In this document: piece by piece, positions 7,684-17,317 of the stretch
Layout of the letters: every line of letters begins with the position of its first letter
Position numbering within the stretch: the first letter of the stretch is position 1
Origin: CAIQPV01 sp964480365
GTDB lineage: Bacteria; Pseudomonadota; Gammaproteobacteria; Burkholderiales; Gallionellaceae
Reading direction: 5' to 3'
Assembly (NCBI GenBank): GCA_964480365.1
Contig: CAYZPM010000016.1
Span: forward strand, 1 to 64,000
Length of the DNA: 64,000 nt
The notes under the pieces: generated by a model
The model's input: the letters and a program-made list of their open reading frames with translations, nothing else
What the model was told of the DNA's origin: nothing
Databases searched by the model: none
Made by a program: the position numbers and the translations under genes

Positions 7684-8837
7684 GCACTGCCTTCCAGATA
7701 CGGCAAGATGGCCTGTGCTGCCTTGTGTGCCGTGTCCTGCCTAAGCAAGACGTGCATGTCAGTGAAAATTCCTTCCAGTTCGGCTACGGCCTGTTTGTCC
7801 CCAATCAAGTTGAGCAACGCCTGCGCCAAGTTCTCTGGCGTGGCGTCTTTTTGCAACAATTCCGGCACCACGAATTTTCCGGCGAGTATATTGGGCAGGC
7901 CAACATAGGGTTGGTATTGTTTGCGCTTGCGCAGCCAATAAGTGAAACCCGGCATCTTGTAGGTGATGACCATAGGGCGCTTGAGCAACGCAGCTTCCAG
8001 CGTGGCAGTGCCGGAGGCGACCAGCACGCAGTCGGCGGCGATCATGGCATCATGCGCATGGCCGAACAGCAGGGCGATGGGCAGTTTCTGCGCTTCCAGC
8101 TTCCATTGCATGTCCTCAAAAATGATGCGTGTCTCGCGGCTGATCAGCGGCACGAGAAACTGTGCATCGGGCAGCTTTTGCAAAATCAGTTTCGCGGTTT
8201 CGATATAAGTCGCAGCCAATTGCTGCACTTCGCTTTGACGGCTGCCCGGTAAAAACGCGAACACCTTGGCTTGCATGGGGAGACGCATCTGTTCGCGCAT
8301 GGCGGCGCGGTTGGTAATGTCCGGCAACATGTCGGCCAGTGGATGGCCGACATAGCTCACCGGTACACCCACCTTTTCATACAGCGGCACTTCGAACGGA
8401 AACAAGGCGAGAATATGGGATACGGCGCGCTTGATCTTGTGGATGCGCCCACCGCGCCACGCCCAGATCGACGGACTGACGTAATGCACGGTGGGAATGC
8501 CGCGTTTTTTCAGGTCGAGTTCCAGTCCCAGGTTAAAGTCCGGAGCATCCACACCGATAAACAAGTCCGGTGGACTGCTGATGAGCTGTGCACGCAATTT
8601 GCTGCGGATGCCTGCGATCTCACGATAATGGCGCAGCACTTCGACGTAGCCGCACACTGCGAGCTTTTCCATAGGGAACAGTATCTCCATCCCCGCAGCC
8701 TGCATCTTCGGCCCGCCAATGCCGATAAAACGCGTCCCAGGCACAGCCTGCTTGAGCGCCTCCATCAGATGGCTTCCCAGAAGATCGCCCGAAGCTTCGC
8801 CCGCCACCATGGCGATAGTTTTTATAGATTGCGACAT
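7677..8837 (-). CDS. lpxB: Lipid-A-disaccharide synthase
   Basis: 386-residue GT19 glycosyltransferase. It condenses UDP-2,3-diacylglucosamine with lipid X to give the tetra-acyl disaccharide of lipid A at the inner membrane. Family motifs are MVAGEASGDLLGSHLM near the N-terminus, FIGIGGPKM, YVSPSIWAWR, FPFE and the C-terminal SGTATLEAALLKRPMVITYK. It is 8 bases downstream of lpxA, in the usual lpxD-fabZ-lpxA-lpxB order. Confidence 0.97.
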   Translation of the reverse strand: MSQSIKTIAMVAGEASGDLLGSHLMEALKQAVPGTRFIGIGGPKMQAAGMEILFPMEKLAVCGYVEVLRHYREIAGIRSKLRAQLISSPPDLFIGVDAPDFNLGLELDLKKRGIPTVHYVSPSIWAWRGGRIHKIKRAVSHILALFPFEVPLYEKVGVPVSYVGHPLADMLPDITNRAAMREQMRLPMQAKVFAFLPGSRQSEVQQLAATYIETAKLILQKLPDAQFLVPLISRETRIIFEDMQWKLEAQKLPIALLFGHAHDAMIAADCVLVASGTATLEAALLKRPMVITYKMPGFTYWLRKRKQYQPYVGLPNILAGKFVVPELLQKDATPENLAQALLNLIGDKQAVAELEGIFTDMHVLLRQDTAHKAAQAILPYLEGSAC

Positions 8838-8845
8838 GAAGATAA

Positions 8846-9616
8846 TTAACGGACGATGCCACGCTCGGATCGGCTCAGGAAATCGGCCAGTGCATGAAGC
8901 TCCGGATGAGTGTCCGCCTGCCCGAGGATGGCTTCTTTCGCCTGCTCCAGCGTCAACCCGGATTTGTACAGGGTCTTGTAGGCGCGCTTGATTGCCATCA
9001 CTGCCTCGCTGGAAAAACCGCGCCGCTTCAGTCCTTCAGAATTGACGCCGTGAGGTGCGACGGGATTGCCGGAAGCGGTGACGTAAGGCGGAATATCCTG
9101 CAATACTACCGTACCCACGCCAGTCATTACATGTGCGCCGATCTGGCAGAACTGGTGCACCCCGGTAAAGCCGCCCAAGATAGCGTAATCTTCCACCACG
9201 ACATGTCCGGCGAGCTGGGCGTTGTTGGCGAAAATGGTGTGGTTGCCGATCTGGCAATCGTGCGCGAGGTGTACGTAGGCCATGATCCAGTTGTGGTTGC
9301 CAACGCGCGTCACACCGACATCCTGCGCGGTGCCCAAATTTAAGGTGCAGAATTCGCGTATGGTGTTGTGGTCGCCGATTTCCAGTCGCGTCGGCTCGCC
9401 CGCATATTTCTTGTCCTGCGGAATTTCGCCCAGTGAGCAGAACTGAAAAATATGATTGTGCTGACCGATGCGGGTATGCCCGCCGATCACCACATGCGGG
9501 CCGACCACCGTACCTGCGCCGATTTCAACATTTTCGCCGATAATGGAATAAGGCCCGACTTCCACATCGTCGGCCAGCTTCGCGCCGGGATGAATGAGTG
9601 CTGTTGGATGGAGCAT
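8846..9616 (-). CDS. lpxA: UDP-N-acetylglucosamine acyltransferase
   Basis: 256 residues. This enzyme catalyses the first step of lipid A synthesis, moving a 3-hydroxyacyl chain from ACP to UDP-GlcNAc. The N-terminal two thirds is a left-handed beta-helix of hexapeptide repeats (IHPGAKLADDVEVGPYSIIG and onward) with the catalytic-histidine region NYAHLAHDC-like YVHLAHDCQIGNH. The C-terminal helical domain has the typical EGLKRRGFSSEAVMAIKRAYK. It sits 11 bases from fabZ. Confidence 0.97.
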   Translation of the reverse strand: MLHPTALIHPGAKLADDVEVGPYSIIGENVEIGAGTVVGPHVVIGGHTRIGQHNHIFQFCSLGEIPQDKKYAGEPTRLEIGDHNTIREFCTLNLGTAQDVGVTRVGNHNWIMAYVHLAHDCQIGNHTIFANNAQLAGHVVVEDYAILGGFTGVHQFCQIGAHVMTGVGTVVLQDIPPYVTASGNPVAPHGVNSEGLKRRGFSSEAVMAIKRAYKTLYKSGLTLEQAKEAILGQADTHPELHALADFLSRSERGIVR

Positions 9617-9627
9617 TTGGGCGCCTC

Positions 9628-10074
9628 TTATTTAGTCCGCATGGTACACATCAACTCTGCCTCTGCCGCAACCTGCCCATCCACTTCAGCCACCGCTTTG
9701 AATTTCCACAAGCCTCGCATGTTGCGTACTACCTCCACTTTAAGAATTAGTTGATCACCGGGGCTAACCGGGCGTTTGAAACGGGCGCCATCAATGCCCA
9801 CAAAGTAATAAACTGTATTTTCATCCGGTTTGGTTCCCAAGCCGCAAAACGATATCAATGCCGCCGCCTGCGCCATCGCCTCAATAATCAGCACGCCGGG
9901 CATCACCGGGTGATGCGGATAATGACCGGGGAAAAACGGTTCGTTTATACTGACATTTTTTAGCGCCACAATGCTCTTGCCCGGCTCGACCGACAGCACT
10001 CGGTCGATCAGCAGGAAGGGATAACGGTGCGGCAGATGTTGCAGAATTGCGTGAATGTCCATTGGGGTACTCAT
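9628..10074 (-). CDS. fabZ: 3-hydroxyacyl-ACP dehydratase FabZ
   Basis: 148 residues from ATG 10074, chosen because this ATG overlaps the lpxD TGA by one base and the product then begins MSTPMDIHAILQHLPHRYPF. Hot-dog fold dehydratase of fatty-acid elongation. The catalytic His is in HRYPFLLIDRV and the Glu in MPGVLIIEAMAQAAAL. It competes with LpxA for hydroxyacyl-ACP, and its place between lpxD and lpxA reflects that balance. Confidence 0.96.
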   Translation of the reverse strand: MSTPMDIHAILQHLPHRYPFLLIDRVLSVEPGKSIVALKNVSINEPFFPGHYPHHPVMPGVLIIEAMAQAAALISFCGLGTKPDENTVYYFVGIDGARFKRPVSPGDQLILKVEVVRNMRGLWKFKAVAEVDGQVAAEAELMCTMRTK

Positions 10075-11114
10075 CAATCTTTTCTCCTCAAAGCTTCGAT
10101 TTCTTGTTGCAACATTTTTATTTTGTCCGCGAGAACATCCAGATGACGCAGGTGGGCTGCATTCTTGCGCCATTCTTCATTTTTGCTGAACGGAAAAATT
10201 CCGGTGTAGCTGCCGGGTTCGCGTATGGATTTGCCGATCAACGTGAAGGAGGAAATTTCCACATGATCCGCAATCTGCAAATGCCCCAAAATGCCTGCGC
10301 TGCCGCCAATGCGGCAATAACGTCCGATGGTGGTACTGCCGGCAATGCCGACGCATCCGGCAATGGCGGTGTGAGCGCCAATGCGCACGTTGTGCGCCAC
10401 CTGAATCTGGTTATCCAGCTTGACCCCGTCCTCGATCACGGTGTCGTCCAGCGCGCCACGGTCTATGGTGGTGTTAGCGCCTATCTCCACATCGTCGCCG
10501 ATGATAACACGACCAATTTGCGGGATTTTCAGCCAGCGTCCTTCGTCCATCGCGATGCCAAAACCGTCCGCGCCGATCACTACGCCGGAATGCGCAATCA
10601 GCCGGTTCCCCAACACACAATCCTGATACACCACCACGCGCGGATACAGGCGCGTACCCGCACCGATGGTAACGCCTGCACCGATGCTGCAACCTTCCAT
10701 AATTACGCTGCCCGCGCCTATGCTGACCCCGGTGCCGATTACCACATAGGCTGCTATTTGTGCGGAAGGATCAAGCCGCGCCCCTGCTCCGATCACTGCA
10801 CTGGAATGAATGCCGGGTACGGCTTCCGACGCCGGGTTCAGAAATGCGGAAACCTTAGCGAAATAGGCATAAGGATTGTCGCAGACGATGCGCGGGATTT
10901 GTGTCGAATCAGCATCCGCCGCACCCATAATGATGGCGCCCGCGCGGGTTGTCGCAAGCTGCGCGCGGTATTTGCCGCTAGCCATGAAAGACAGGTGCCC
11001 GGCTTGTGCGCTGTCCAGCGTGGCGACCTGATTAACCGTGGTGTCGGCATCGCCCAGCACGCGCCCACCGAAACGCGCTGCGATGTCCGCCAAACGATAG
11101 GCTGTTCGGTTCAT
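10074..11114 (-). CDS. lpxD: UDP-3-O-(3-hydroxyacyl)glucosamine N-acyltransferase
   Basis: 346 residues. It catalyses the third lipid A step, N-acylation of UDP-3-O-acyl-glucosamine. An N-terminal uridine-binding domain (about 1-100, YRLADIAARFGGRVLGD) is followed by many left-handed beta-helix hexapeptides (about 105-310) with the catalytic His region GSVIMEG/VYQDCVLGNRLIAHSG. A short C-terminal helix (ADKIKMLQQEIEALR) contributes ACP binding. It lies 27 bases after the OmpH/Skp gene. Confidence 0.97.
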   Translation of the reverse strand: MNRTAYRLADIAARFGGRVLGDADTTVNQVATLDSAQAGHLSFMASGKYRAQLATTRAGAIIMGAADADSTQIPRIVCDNPYAYFAKVSAFLNPASEAVPGIHSSAVIGAGARLDPSAQIAAYVVIGTGVSIGAGSVIMEGCSIGAGVTIGAGTRLYPRVVVYQDCVLGNRLIAHSGVVIGADGFGIAMDEGRWLKIPQIGRVIIGDDVEIGANTTIDRGALDDTVIEDGVKLDNQIQVAHNVRIGAHTAIAGCVGIAGSTTIGRYCRIGGSAGILGHLQIADHVEISSFTLIGKSIREPGSYTGIFPFSKNEEWRKNAAHLRHLDVLADKIKMLQQEIEALRRKD

Positions 11115-11141
11115 TGATTTATTGTCTGCGGCCCAGCGAAA

Positions 11142-11645
11142 TTATTTATCGGTCGCCAGGAATTTGATCACTTTGTCGGTGATATCTATTTTGGGGTTGC
11201 GGTATACCGCTTCCTGCAACACCAGATCGTATTTCTCGCTTTCCGCAATCTGTTGTATAGCCTTGTTGGCCAGCCCCAGCACTACCACCAGCTCTTCATT
11301 TTTGCGCAGGTTCAAATCCTCGCGAAATTCGCGTTGCAGGCGTTGCAGATTCACGTTCAGGTTGTCCAGTTCGCGTTCCTTATTGCGGCGATCAGCATCC
11401 GGCAGGGTCATGCCTTCTTTATTCAAAAGCGTCTGGATATCCTTGGCTTGCTGGGAGATATTCTTGATTTCCTGGTCACGCGCGGCAAACTCTTTCTCAA
11501 TCTTCTTTTCGGCCTTCAGTGCGGGTGCCGATTCACGCAGAATGCGCTCGGTATCCACCACGCCAATCCGGAAATCCGCTGCAACTGCCTGAGTAACAAA
11601 CAACGCCAGCAGCACCGGCATAAACCTCATGATCCATGTTTTCAT
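11142..11645 (-). CDS. skp: OmpH/Skp-family periplasmic chaperone
   Basis: 167 residues from ATG 11645. The signal peptide is MRFMPVLLALFVTQAVAA-type, with cleavage after AVAA, followed by DFRIGVVDTERILRESAPA. The middle is a charged coiled coil (about 60-125, KKIEKEFAARDQEIKN) forming the Skp tentacles. Skp holds unfolded outer-membrane proteins for BamA. Longer readings from 11723 would run into bamA and spoil the signal peptide. It lies between bamA and lpxD, as in most proteobacteria. Confidence 0.93.
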   Translation of the reverse strand: MKTWIMRFMPVLLALFVTQAVAADFRIGVVDTERILRESAPALKAEKKIEKEFAARDQEIKNISQQAKDIQTLLNKEGMTLPDADRRNKERELDNLNVNLQRLQREFREDLNLRKNEELVVVLGLANKAIQQIAESEKYDLVLQEAVYRNPKIDITDKVIKFLATDK

Positions 11646-11664
11646 TTTCGACTCCCAACCAAAT

Positions 11665-13944
11665 TTAGAATAAATTACCCAGCGTGAACTGGAATTTCTG
11701 CAAATTGTCCGTAGGTTTCGCATTCAGCGCCTTGCCGAAACTGATCTTGAGCGGTCCAACCGGCGATATCCAGGTAAGGGCTACGCCGGTAGAGTAACGC
11801 AATTCAGTCGTCACCGGAATGTCGCTTGGCCCATAAACCTGACCCTCATCGACAAATACGCTCATGCGCACCGATTGCTCCTTGGTCATCCCCGGCATGG
11901 GGAACAGCAATTCCTCATTCCCGATGACGCGCTTGGTTCCGCCTAGCGCCAGGTTGTTAACATCGAGCGGACCGATGGACATAGGCGCATAGCCTCGCAC
12001 CGAACCGGGGCCGCCAGCATAGAAGTTTTTGAAAAACGGCAAAGGCGTACCGCCGTAACCGTTGGCCACCCCAACATCGCCTTTCAGCATCAGAGTCACA
12101 TTCTGGCTCACCGGATGAAACCACTGCTGCTGGTAGGTCAGTTTCCAATAATGCTGGTTCGATACCGGCAGTCCGACTTCCATAGAAGCATTCTGCACCA
12201 TCCCTGCTGTAGTGTTGATCGCACTGTCGCGACTATCGTGTCCCCAGCCCACAGTTCCTATTAAATCATTGGTGGTAGGGCCAAAAATATTGATGTAGTC
12301 GATAAAACGTTGCGGACTGAGAGTGGTTAGTCCCAGTGTAGTGTGCTCTACCGCCAAGCCATAGCGGATGCTCTCATCCTCGCTGATCGGTACTCCGTAA
12401 CGCACCCCGGCCCCCTCTGTGGCAGAGGTATACTGACTGATCGCTATGGTAGTCGCATTTACATCGCGCTTATACACATCAAAACCGCGGCTCACACCTT
12501 CATCCGTGTAATAGGGATTGGTATAGGACACCGAAGCCACCCGATTGATTTTGCTGGTATTGACTTGCGTAGACAGAATGTTGCCAGAACCAAACAGGTT
12601 ACGCTCGGTGATCCCGGCGGTTAATATCAGGCCTTCGCCACTGGCCAGGCCGGCGCCGACGGAGAAATCGCCGGTAGACTTTTCCTTCACCGCCAGGTTG
12701 ACGTCCAATTGGTCATTGGTACCCGGCACGGGAGGAGTCTCGACATTCACCTCGCTAAAGTAATCCAGTTTATCTACCCTTTGCTTGGATTTCTTGATTT
12801 TGGAAGCGGCAAACCACCCCCCCTCCATCTGACGGAATTCGCGCCGGATTACCTCATCGCTTGTCTTGGTGTTTCCCGCAACATTGACATGCCGCACATA
12901 CACACGATGCCCTGGATCGACCATGAAAGTGAATGCCACCAGATGTTTTTCCTTATCCAGTTCCGGCACCGCATTGACGTTGGCGAAGGCATAACCCTCG
13001 TCACCGAGGCGGTCGCCGATCTTAGTCGTGGATTCCGTCAACTTCTTGCGCGAAAACGTATCGCCCGGCTTGACCGTAACCAGCTTGCGCATCTCTTCAT
13101 GCGCCAAAATGTACTCCGGGCCGGAGTACTTAATATCGGAAATCGTGTACTTGGCGCCTTCGGTAAGATTGATGGTGATGTATATATCTTTCTTGTCCGG
13201 CGTGATGGAAACTTGAGTAGAGTCCAGAGAAAATTCCAGAAAGCCCGCATCGAGATAATACGAACGTATGATCTCCAAATCTGCGGATAATTTTTGCTTG
13301 GAATACTGGTCGTTCTTGGTGAACCAGCTCATCCAGTTGGGCGTATCCAACTTCATCATGCCCAGCAGTTCGCTTTCGGGATAGGTATGGTTGCCGATGA
13401 TATTAATCTGCTTGATCTTGGATGCTTCGCCTTCCACTACGTCGAAGCTGACACCGACACGATTGCGCTCCAGTTCGGTGACCTTGCTATTGACCGTCAC
13501 TGCGTACTTGCCTTGCGCCACATATTCGCGCTTGAGTTCCTGCACGGCCTTGTCCAGCGATGACCTGTCGAAAATACGGCCTTCTGCCAAGCCGATTCCC
13601 TTGAGGCTCTCAATCACCTTATCCTTGGGAAAATCTTTCACACCATTGATTTCAATGCTGCCAATCGCCGGGCGTTCTCGCACCAGCACGATCAACACGC
13701 CCTGTTCCACTTCCAGGCTCACATCCTTGAAAAAGCCGGTGGCAAACAATGCGCGTATCGCGGCAGTCGCATGTTCATCATCCAGCGTGTCGCCCACCTT
13801 GACCGGCAGGTAGCTGAACACCGTACCCGCTTCGGTGCGCTGGATACCTTCCACCCGGATATCCTTGACGACGAATGGCTCAATGGCCGCAGCGGAAGTG
13901 GCGTAAAGCAACGGTATCAACACCGCAAGTTTCTTTAATTTCAT
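11665..13944 (-). CDS. bamA: Outer membrane protein assembly factor BamA
   Basis: 759 residues. The central Omp85 insertase of the outer membrane. Signal peptide MKKLAVLIPLLYATSAAA-type is split at about residue 20 before IEPFVVKDIRVEGIQRTEAGT. Five POTRA domains (about 23-420) precede a 16-strand barrel that ends in the aromatic signature FTLGNLF. The lid-lock loop motif VRGY is seen as GSVRGYAPMS. Normal length. Gene order rseP-bamA-skp-lpxD is the classical sigma-E-type envelope cluster. Confidence 0.97.
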   Translation of the reverse strand: MKLKKLAVLIPLLYATSAAAIEPFVVKDIRVEGIQRTEAGTVFSYLPVKVGDTLDDEHATAAIRALFATGFFKDVSLEVEQGVLIVLVRERPAIGSIEINGVKDFPKDKVIESLKGIGLAEGRIFDRSSLDKAVQELKREYVAQGKYAVTVNSKVTELERNRVGVSFDVVEGEASKIKQINIIGNHTYPESELLGMMKLDTPNWMSWFTKNDQYSKQKLSADLEIIRSYYLDAGFLEFSLDSTQVSITPDKKDIYITINLTEGAKYTISDIKYSGPEYILAHEEMRKLVTVKPGDTFSRKKLTESTTKIGDRLGDEGYAFANVNAVPELDKEKHLVAFTFMVDPGHRVYVRHVNVAGNTKTSDEVIRREFRQMEGGWFAASKIKKSKQRVDKLDYFSEVNVETPPVPGTNDQLDVNLAVKEKSTGDFSVGAGLASGEGLILTAGITERNLFGSGNILSTQVNTSKINRVASVSYTNPYYTDEGVSRGFDVYKRDVNATTIAISQYTSATEGAGVRYGVPISEDESIRYGLAVEHTTLGLTTLSPQRFIDYINIFGPTTNDLIGTVGWGHDSRDSAINTTAGMVQNASMEVGLPVSNQHYWKLTYQQQWFHPVSQNVTLMLKGDVGVANGYGGTPLPFFKNFYAGGPGSVRGYAPMSIGPLDVNNLALGGTKRVIGNEELLFPMPGMTKEQSVRMSVFVDEGQVYGPSDIPVTTELRYSTGVALTWISPVGPLKISFGKALNAKPTDNLQKFQFTLGNLF

Positions 13945-13950
13945 TTATAT

Positions 13951-15306
13951 TTAACCCAAAATCAGGCGACTGATATCGTTGTACAACGCAAAAGCCATTA
14001 AAGTGACGAGCAGCGCAATACCCACATTTTGTCCGACCTCCCAAGCCTTCTCGGACACGGGACTGCCCTTCACCAACTCAACCGTATAATACAACAAATG
14101 TCCCCCGTCCAATAATGGGATGGGCAACAAGTTCAGCACTCCTAGGCTGATACTGATCAGCGCCAGGAAGCCCAGATACGCGGTCACGCCCATCTGCGCG
14201 GACTGCCCGGCGTAATCGGCGATGGTAATCGGACCGCTCAGGTTTTTCATGGAAATTTCGCCGGACACCATCTTGCCCATCATCTTCAGGCTGACTGCGG
14301 CGGTTTCCCAAGTCTTGCGCACCGCCTGGCTCAAAGCCGCAATCGGCGCATAACTCACTTCGGTCATGAGTGCATCGAACTCTCGCTGATCGATAAACGG
14401 CGCGGCACCGATTTTGCCGACCTGCTTGCCCGCCTCATTGACTGTGTCAGGCGTTACATCAAGCGCCAGTGAACTACCTGCACGCTCGATCTCCAGATGC
14501 AGTGCGCTACCGGGATGACTGCGCACCGCCTCGACCAGATCTTTCCATTGTGCAATATCATGTCTATCAATGCGCACGACACGGTCATCCGCGCGCAGCC
14601 CGGCGCGCTGTGCGACTCCGCCTTCCACCAGTTTGCCGAAGATGGGTTGCACCAGCGGTTGATAGGGCTGCAAACCGAGCTTTTGCAAAAAGTCTCCATC
14701 CAGATCGGCAGGCGCAATGACCTTCAGGTCGAGTACATGCTGCATCGTTGCGCCTTGCAGCGTGCGCCCCTCAATGTGAGCCTCGGCACCTTGCAACGCC
14801 ATATCCAGCAACGCCCAGCGCACCTCCTGCCAGCTCGGCATGCCAACCCCGTTGATGCTGATGATGGTTTCCTGCTCCTGCAAGCGCGCCAATGCGGCAG
14901 GTGTTTGCGGCGCGACTTCACCCAGCATGGGTTTCAGCCCCGGCACCCCGTGCATGAACAATCCCCAGTACAAGACAATAGCCAACAGCAGGTTGGATAC
15001 CGGCCCCGCCACCACGATGGACATGCGCCGCAGCACCGGCTGGCGATTGAAGGCGCGGTGCAACTCATGCTCGGTCACTTCGCCTTCGCGCTCGTCCAGC
15101 ATCTTGACGTAACCGCCCAGGGGAATGGCGGAGATCACCCATTCGGTTTCGCCGCCGACGAATTTTTTGATATAAAGAGATTTGCCGAAGCCGACGGAAA
15201 AGCGCAGTACCTTCACGCCGCACAACCGCGCCACGCAGTAATGCCCCAGCTCGTGGAACACCACCAGCACCGCAATGGCGACAGCGAAAGCCCATAACGT
15301 GGTCAT
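13951..15306 (-). CDS. rseP: Regulator of sigma E protease RseP
   Basis: 451-residue M50 intramembrane protease. HELGH zinc motif in the first membrane helix (FHELGHYCVARLCG, about 19-32), two PDZ regions in the middle (about 115-300, including GGVAQRAGLRADDRVVRID), and the second metal motif NLLPIPLLDGGH near residue 395-407. It cleaves the anti-sigma factor RseA in envelope stress and clears signal peptides. Overlaps dxr by 4 bases. Confidence 0.96.
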   Translation of the reverse strand: MTTLWAFAVAIAVLVVFHELGHYCVARLCGVKVLRFSVGFGKSLYIKKFVGGETEWVISAIPLGGYVKMLDEREGEVTEHELHRAFNRQPVLRRMSIVVAGPVSNLLLAIVLYWGLFMHGVPGLKPMLGEVAPQTPAALARLQEQETIISINGVGMPSWQEVRWALLDMALQGAEAHIEGRTLQGATMQHVLDLKVIAPADLDGDFLQKLGLQPYQPLVQPIFGKLVEGGVAQRAGLRADDRVVRIDRHDIAQWKDLVEAVRSHPGSALHLEIERAGSSLALDVTPDTVNEAGKQVGKIGAAPFIDQREFDALMTEVSYAPIAALSQAVRKTWETAAVSLKMMGKMVSGEISMKNLSGPITIADYAGQSAQMGVTAYLGFLALISISLGVLNLLPIPLLDGGHLLYYTVELVKGSPVSEKAWEVGQNVGIALLVTLMAFALYNDISRLILG

Positions 15307-16496
15307 GCCGAGAAAACCGGGCTAATCATGCGCTGCACCATTTCTAGCACTGCCGCCCGCGCCGCAGCGTCGGCGTTCAGCACATCTTCCAGCGTATTGA
15401 CCGCAGCTACCGGCAAGGTCGCTAGCACATCTTCAATCAAGCGCGGAATTGCAAGGAAGGGAATTTGCCTGTCGAGGAAAGCGTCCACCGCGACTTCGTT
15501 CGCCGCATTTAACATGGCAGGCGCAGTGCCGCCCGCGCGCAAGGCTTGAAAGGCCAATGCCAAACAGGGAAAGCGCACAAAGTCCGGTGCAACAAAATCG
15601 AGCGTCGCTACCTTGAACAAATCCAGAGGCTCTACGCCCGAAGTCATGCGCTCGGGATAGGCCAGCGCGTAAGCAATCGGCGTGCGCATGTCCGGGTTGC
15701 CCATCTGCGCCAGCACCGAGCCATCCACGTACTGTACAAGCGAATGGATGACGCTCTGCGGATGAACCACAACTTGAATGGCATCGACGGGTGCGTTGAA
15801 CAGCCAGTGCGCCTCGATCACTTCCAGCCCCTTGTTCATCAGGGTGGCTGAATCTACCGAGATTTTTCTGCCCATACTCCAGTTCGGGTGTGCGCACGCC
15901 TGCTCCGGCGTGACGTTTTGCAAATCGGACAGGGGGGTACAGCGGAATGGCCCGCCTGATGCAGTCAGCAAAATCTTGCTGATCCCGCTGGCGGTCAGGT
16001 CGCCGGAATAATTATGAGGCAGTGACTGGAAGATGGCATTGTGCTCGCTGTCTATCGGCAGCAACACCGAACCGCTTGCGCGCACCGCGTCCATGAACAC
16101 CGCGCCCGCCATCACCAATGTTTCCTTGTTCGCCAACAGAATTTTCTTGCCTGCACGTGCAGCCGCCAGCGTCGGGCGCAGCCCCGCCGCACCGACGATG
16201 GAGGCCATCACCGCATCCACCTCGGGCAAGGTCGCTACCCGCTCCAGCGCCTCCACCCCGCACAGCACTTCCGTCGCAAGATTCGCAGCGGCAATTTTTT
16301 GCGCCAGACGCGCGGCGGCGGACTCATCCAGCAATACTGCATAACTCGGCTTGAAGCGCACGCATTGTGCAAACAGGATATCGTCCTGGCGCTGTGCGGT
16401 AAGCGCCGTCACCCGGTATTTATCGGGATGGCGTGCCACCACGTCCAGCGTGCTGTTGCCGATGCTGCCGGTGGAACCGAGGATGGTGAGGTTCAT
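15303..16496 (-). CDS. dxr: 1-deoxy-D-xylulose 5-phosphate reductoisomerase
   Basis: 397 residues. Second step of the MEP isoprenoid pathway: DXP to MEP with NADPH. NADPH-binding GSTGSIGNSTLDVV is at residues 7-20. The metal and substrate site is in LLPIDSEHNAIFQ and the SASGGPF-like LLTASGGPFR, and MNKGLEVIEAHWLF is conserved. It overlaps both rseP and cdsA by 4 bases, so it is translated within one envelope operon with uppS. Confidence 0.97.
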   Translation of the reverse strand: MNLTILGSTGSIGNSTLDVVARHPDKYRVTALTAQRQDDILFAQCVRFKPSYAVLLDESAAARLAQKIAAANLATEVLCGVEALERVATLPEVDAVMASIVGAAGLRPTLAAARAGKKILLANKETLVMAGAVFMDAVRASGSVLLPIDSEHNAIFQSLPHNYSGDLTASGISKILLTASGGPFRCTPLSDLQNVTPEQACAHPNWSMGRKISVDSATLMNKGLEVIEAHWLFNAPVDAIQVVVHPQSVIHSLVQYVDGSVLAQMGNPDMRTPIAYALAYPERMTSGVEPLDLFKVATLDFVAPDFVRFPCLALAFQALRAGGTAPAMLNAANEVAVDAFLDRQIPFLAIPRLIEDVLATLPVAAVNTLEDVLNADAAARAAVLEMVQRMISPVFSA

Positions 16497-17317
16497 GTAA
16501 GCCTTTGCAACAACAGCGCTAATGCGGCCAATGGCAGCGTGGAAGTCAGCGCATCGATACGATCCAGCAAACCACCATGGCCGGGCAGCAGGGCGCCACT
16601 ATCCTTGACTCCTGCCTGGCGTTTGATGGCGGACTCGAACAGGTCGCCGATTACAGCCAACCCCACCCAACACCATGAGGCCAACAGGACAATCGGCAAA
16701 AACATGAACAGATGCATATAACCGCCCAGACCCCACGCCAGCAGAACACAGACAGAAACCCCCAGCAGTGCGCCAATCACGCCCTCCCAGGTCTTGCCGG
16801 GACTGATGCTGGGTGCCAGCTTGCGCTTACCAAACTTGCGCCCGCTGAAATAAGCCGCGATGTCGGCCACCCACACCAACACCATGATACCAAGCAGCAA
16901 CCACGGACTGTTCTCGCGCAAATCTATCATCGCCAAGCCGGTCGGGATCAATACTGCCCATCCAACCAGCGCCATCGGCAGCGGCTGGCGCACCTGCCAG
17001 CCCATTCCCAGCCAGAACGGCACAACGGCCAGCCACAACAGCGCCGATACCCCATAAACCAGCAAATGCAGGCTTGAATGCTGCACGAGCGTATGGTCTG
17101 CGTCAAACCACACGATGCCGCCCATCACCGCCAAGGTCAGCCACCAATACGTGTTGCCAAGCCTTGCGGTGAGCTTTGCAAGGCGAGTCCATTCCGATGC
17201 GCCCTGCATCACCACAACCATGACCAGTGCTATCCATCCCGGCGCAGGCAACATAAATAGCGCGGACAGGAACAGCAGCAGCAGTATGATCGCAGTGATG
17301 ATGCGCTGCTTAAGCAT
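16493..17317 (-). CDS. cdsA: Phosphatidate cytidylyltransferase
   Basis: 274 residues from ATG 17317 (MLKQRIITAIILLLLFLSALF), chosen because it overlaps the uppS stop by 8 bases; the longer reading from 17578 is only antisense to nothing conserved and lies inside uppS. Makes CDP-diacylglycerol from phosphatidate and CTP. Seven to eight membrane helices, KTWEGVIGALLG, and the C-terminal CdsA signature SAIKRQAGVKDSGALLPGHGG-type (about 225-250) with LDRIDAL. Confidence 0.94.
   Translation of the reverse strand: MLKQRIITAIILLLLFLSALFMLPAPGWIALVMVVVMQGASEWTRLAKLTARLGNTYWWLTLAVMGGIVWFDADHTLVQHSSLHLLVYGVSALLWLAVVPFWLGMGWQVRQPLPMALVGWAVLIPTGLAMIDLRENSPWLLLGIMVLVWVADIAAYFSGRKFGKRKLAPSISPGKTWEGVIGALLGVSVCVLLAWGLGGYMHLFMFLPIVLLASWCWVGLAVIGDLFESAIKRQAGVKDSGALLPGHGGLLDRIDALTSTLPLAALALLLQRLT

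Noticed and set aside
10047..11117. 356-codon plus-strand frame opposite lpxD
   Set aside because: Antisense artefact of the hexapeptide-repeat codon pattern; lpxD is certain.
14497..15297. 266-codon plus-strand frame opposite rseP
   Set aside because: His/Gln/Arg-rich shadow of a real gene, no ribosome-binding site.
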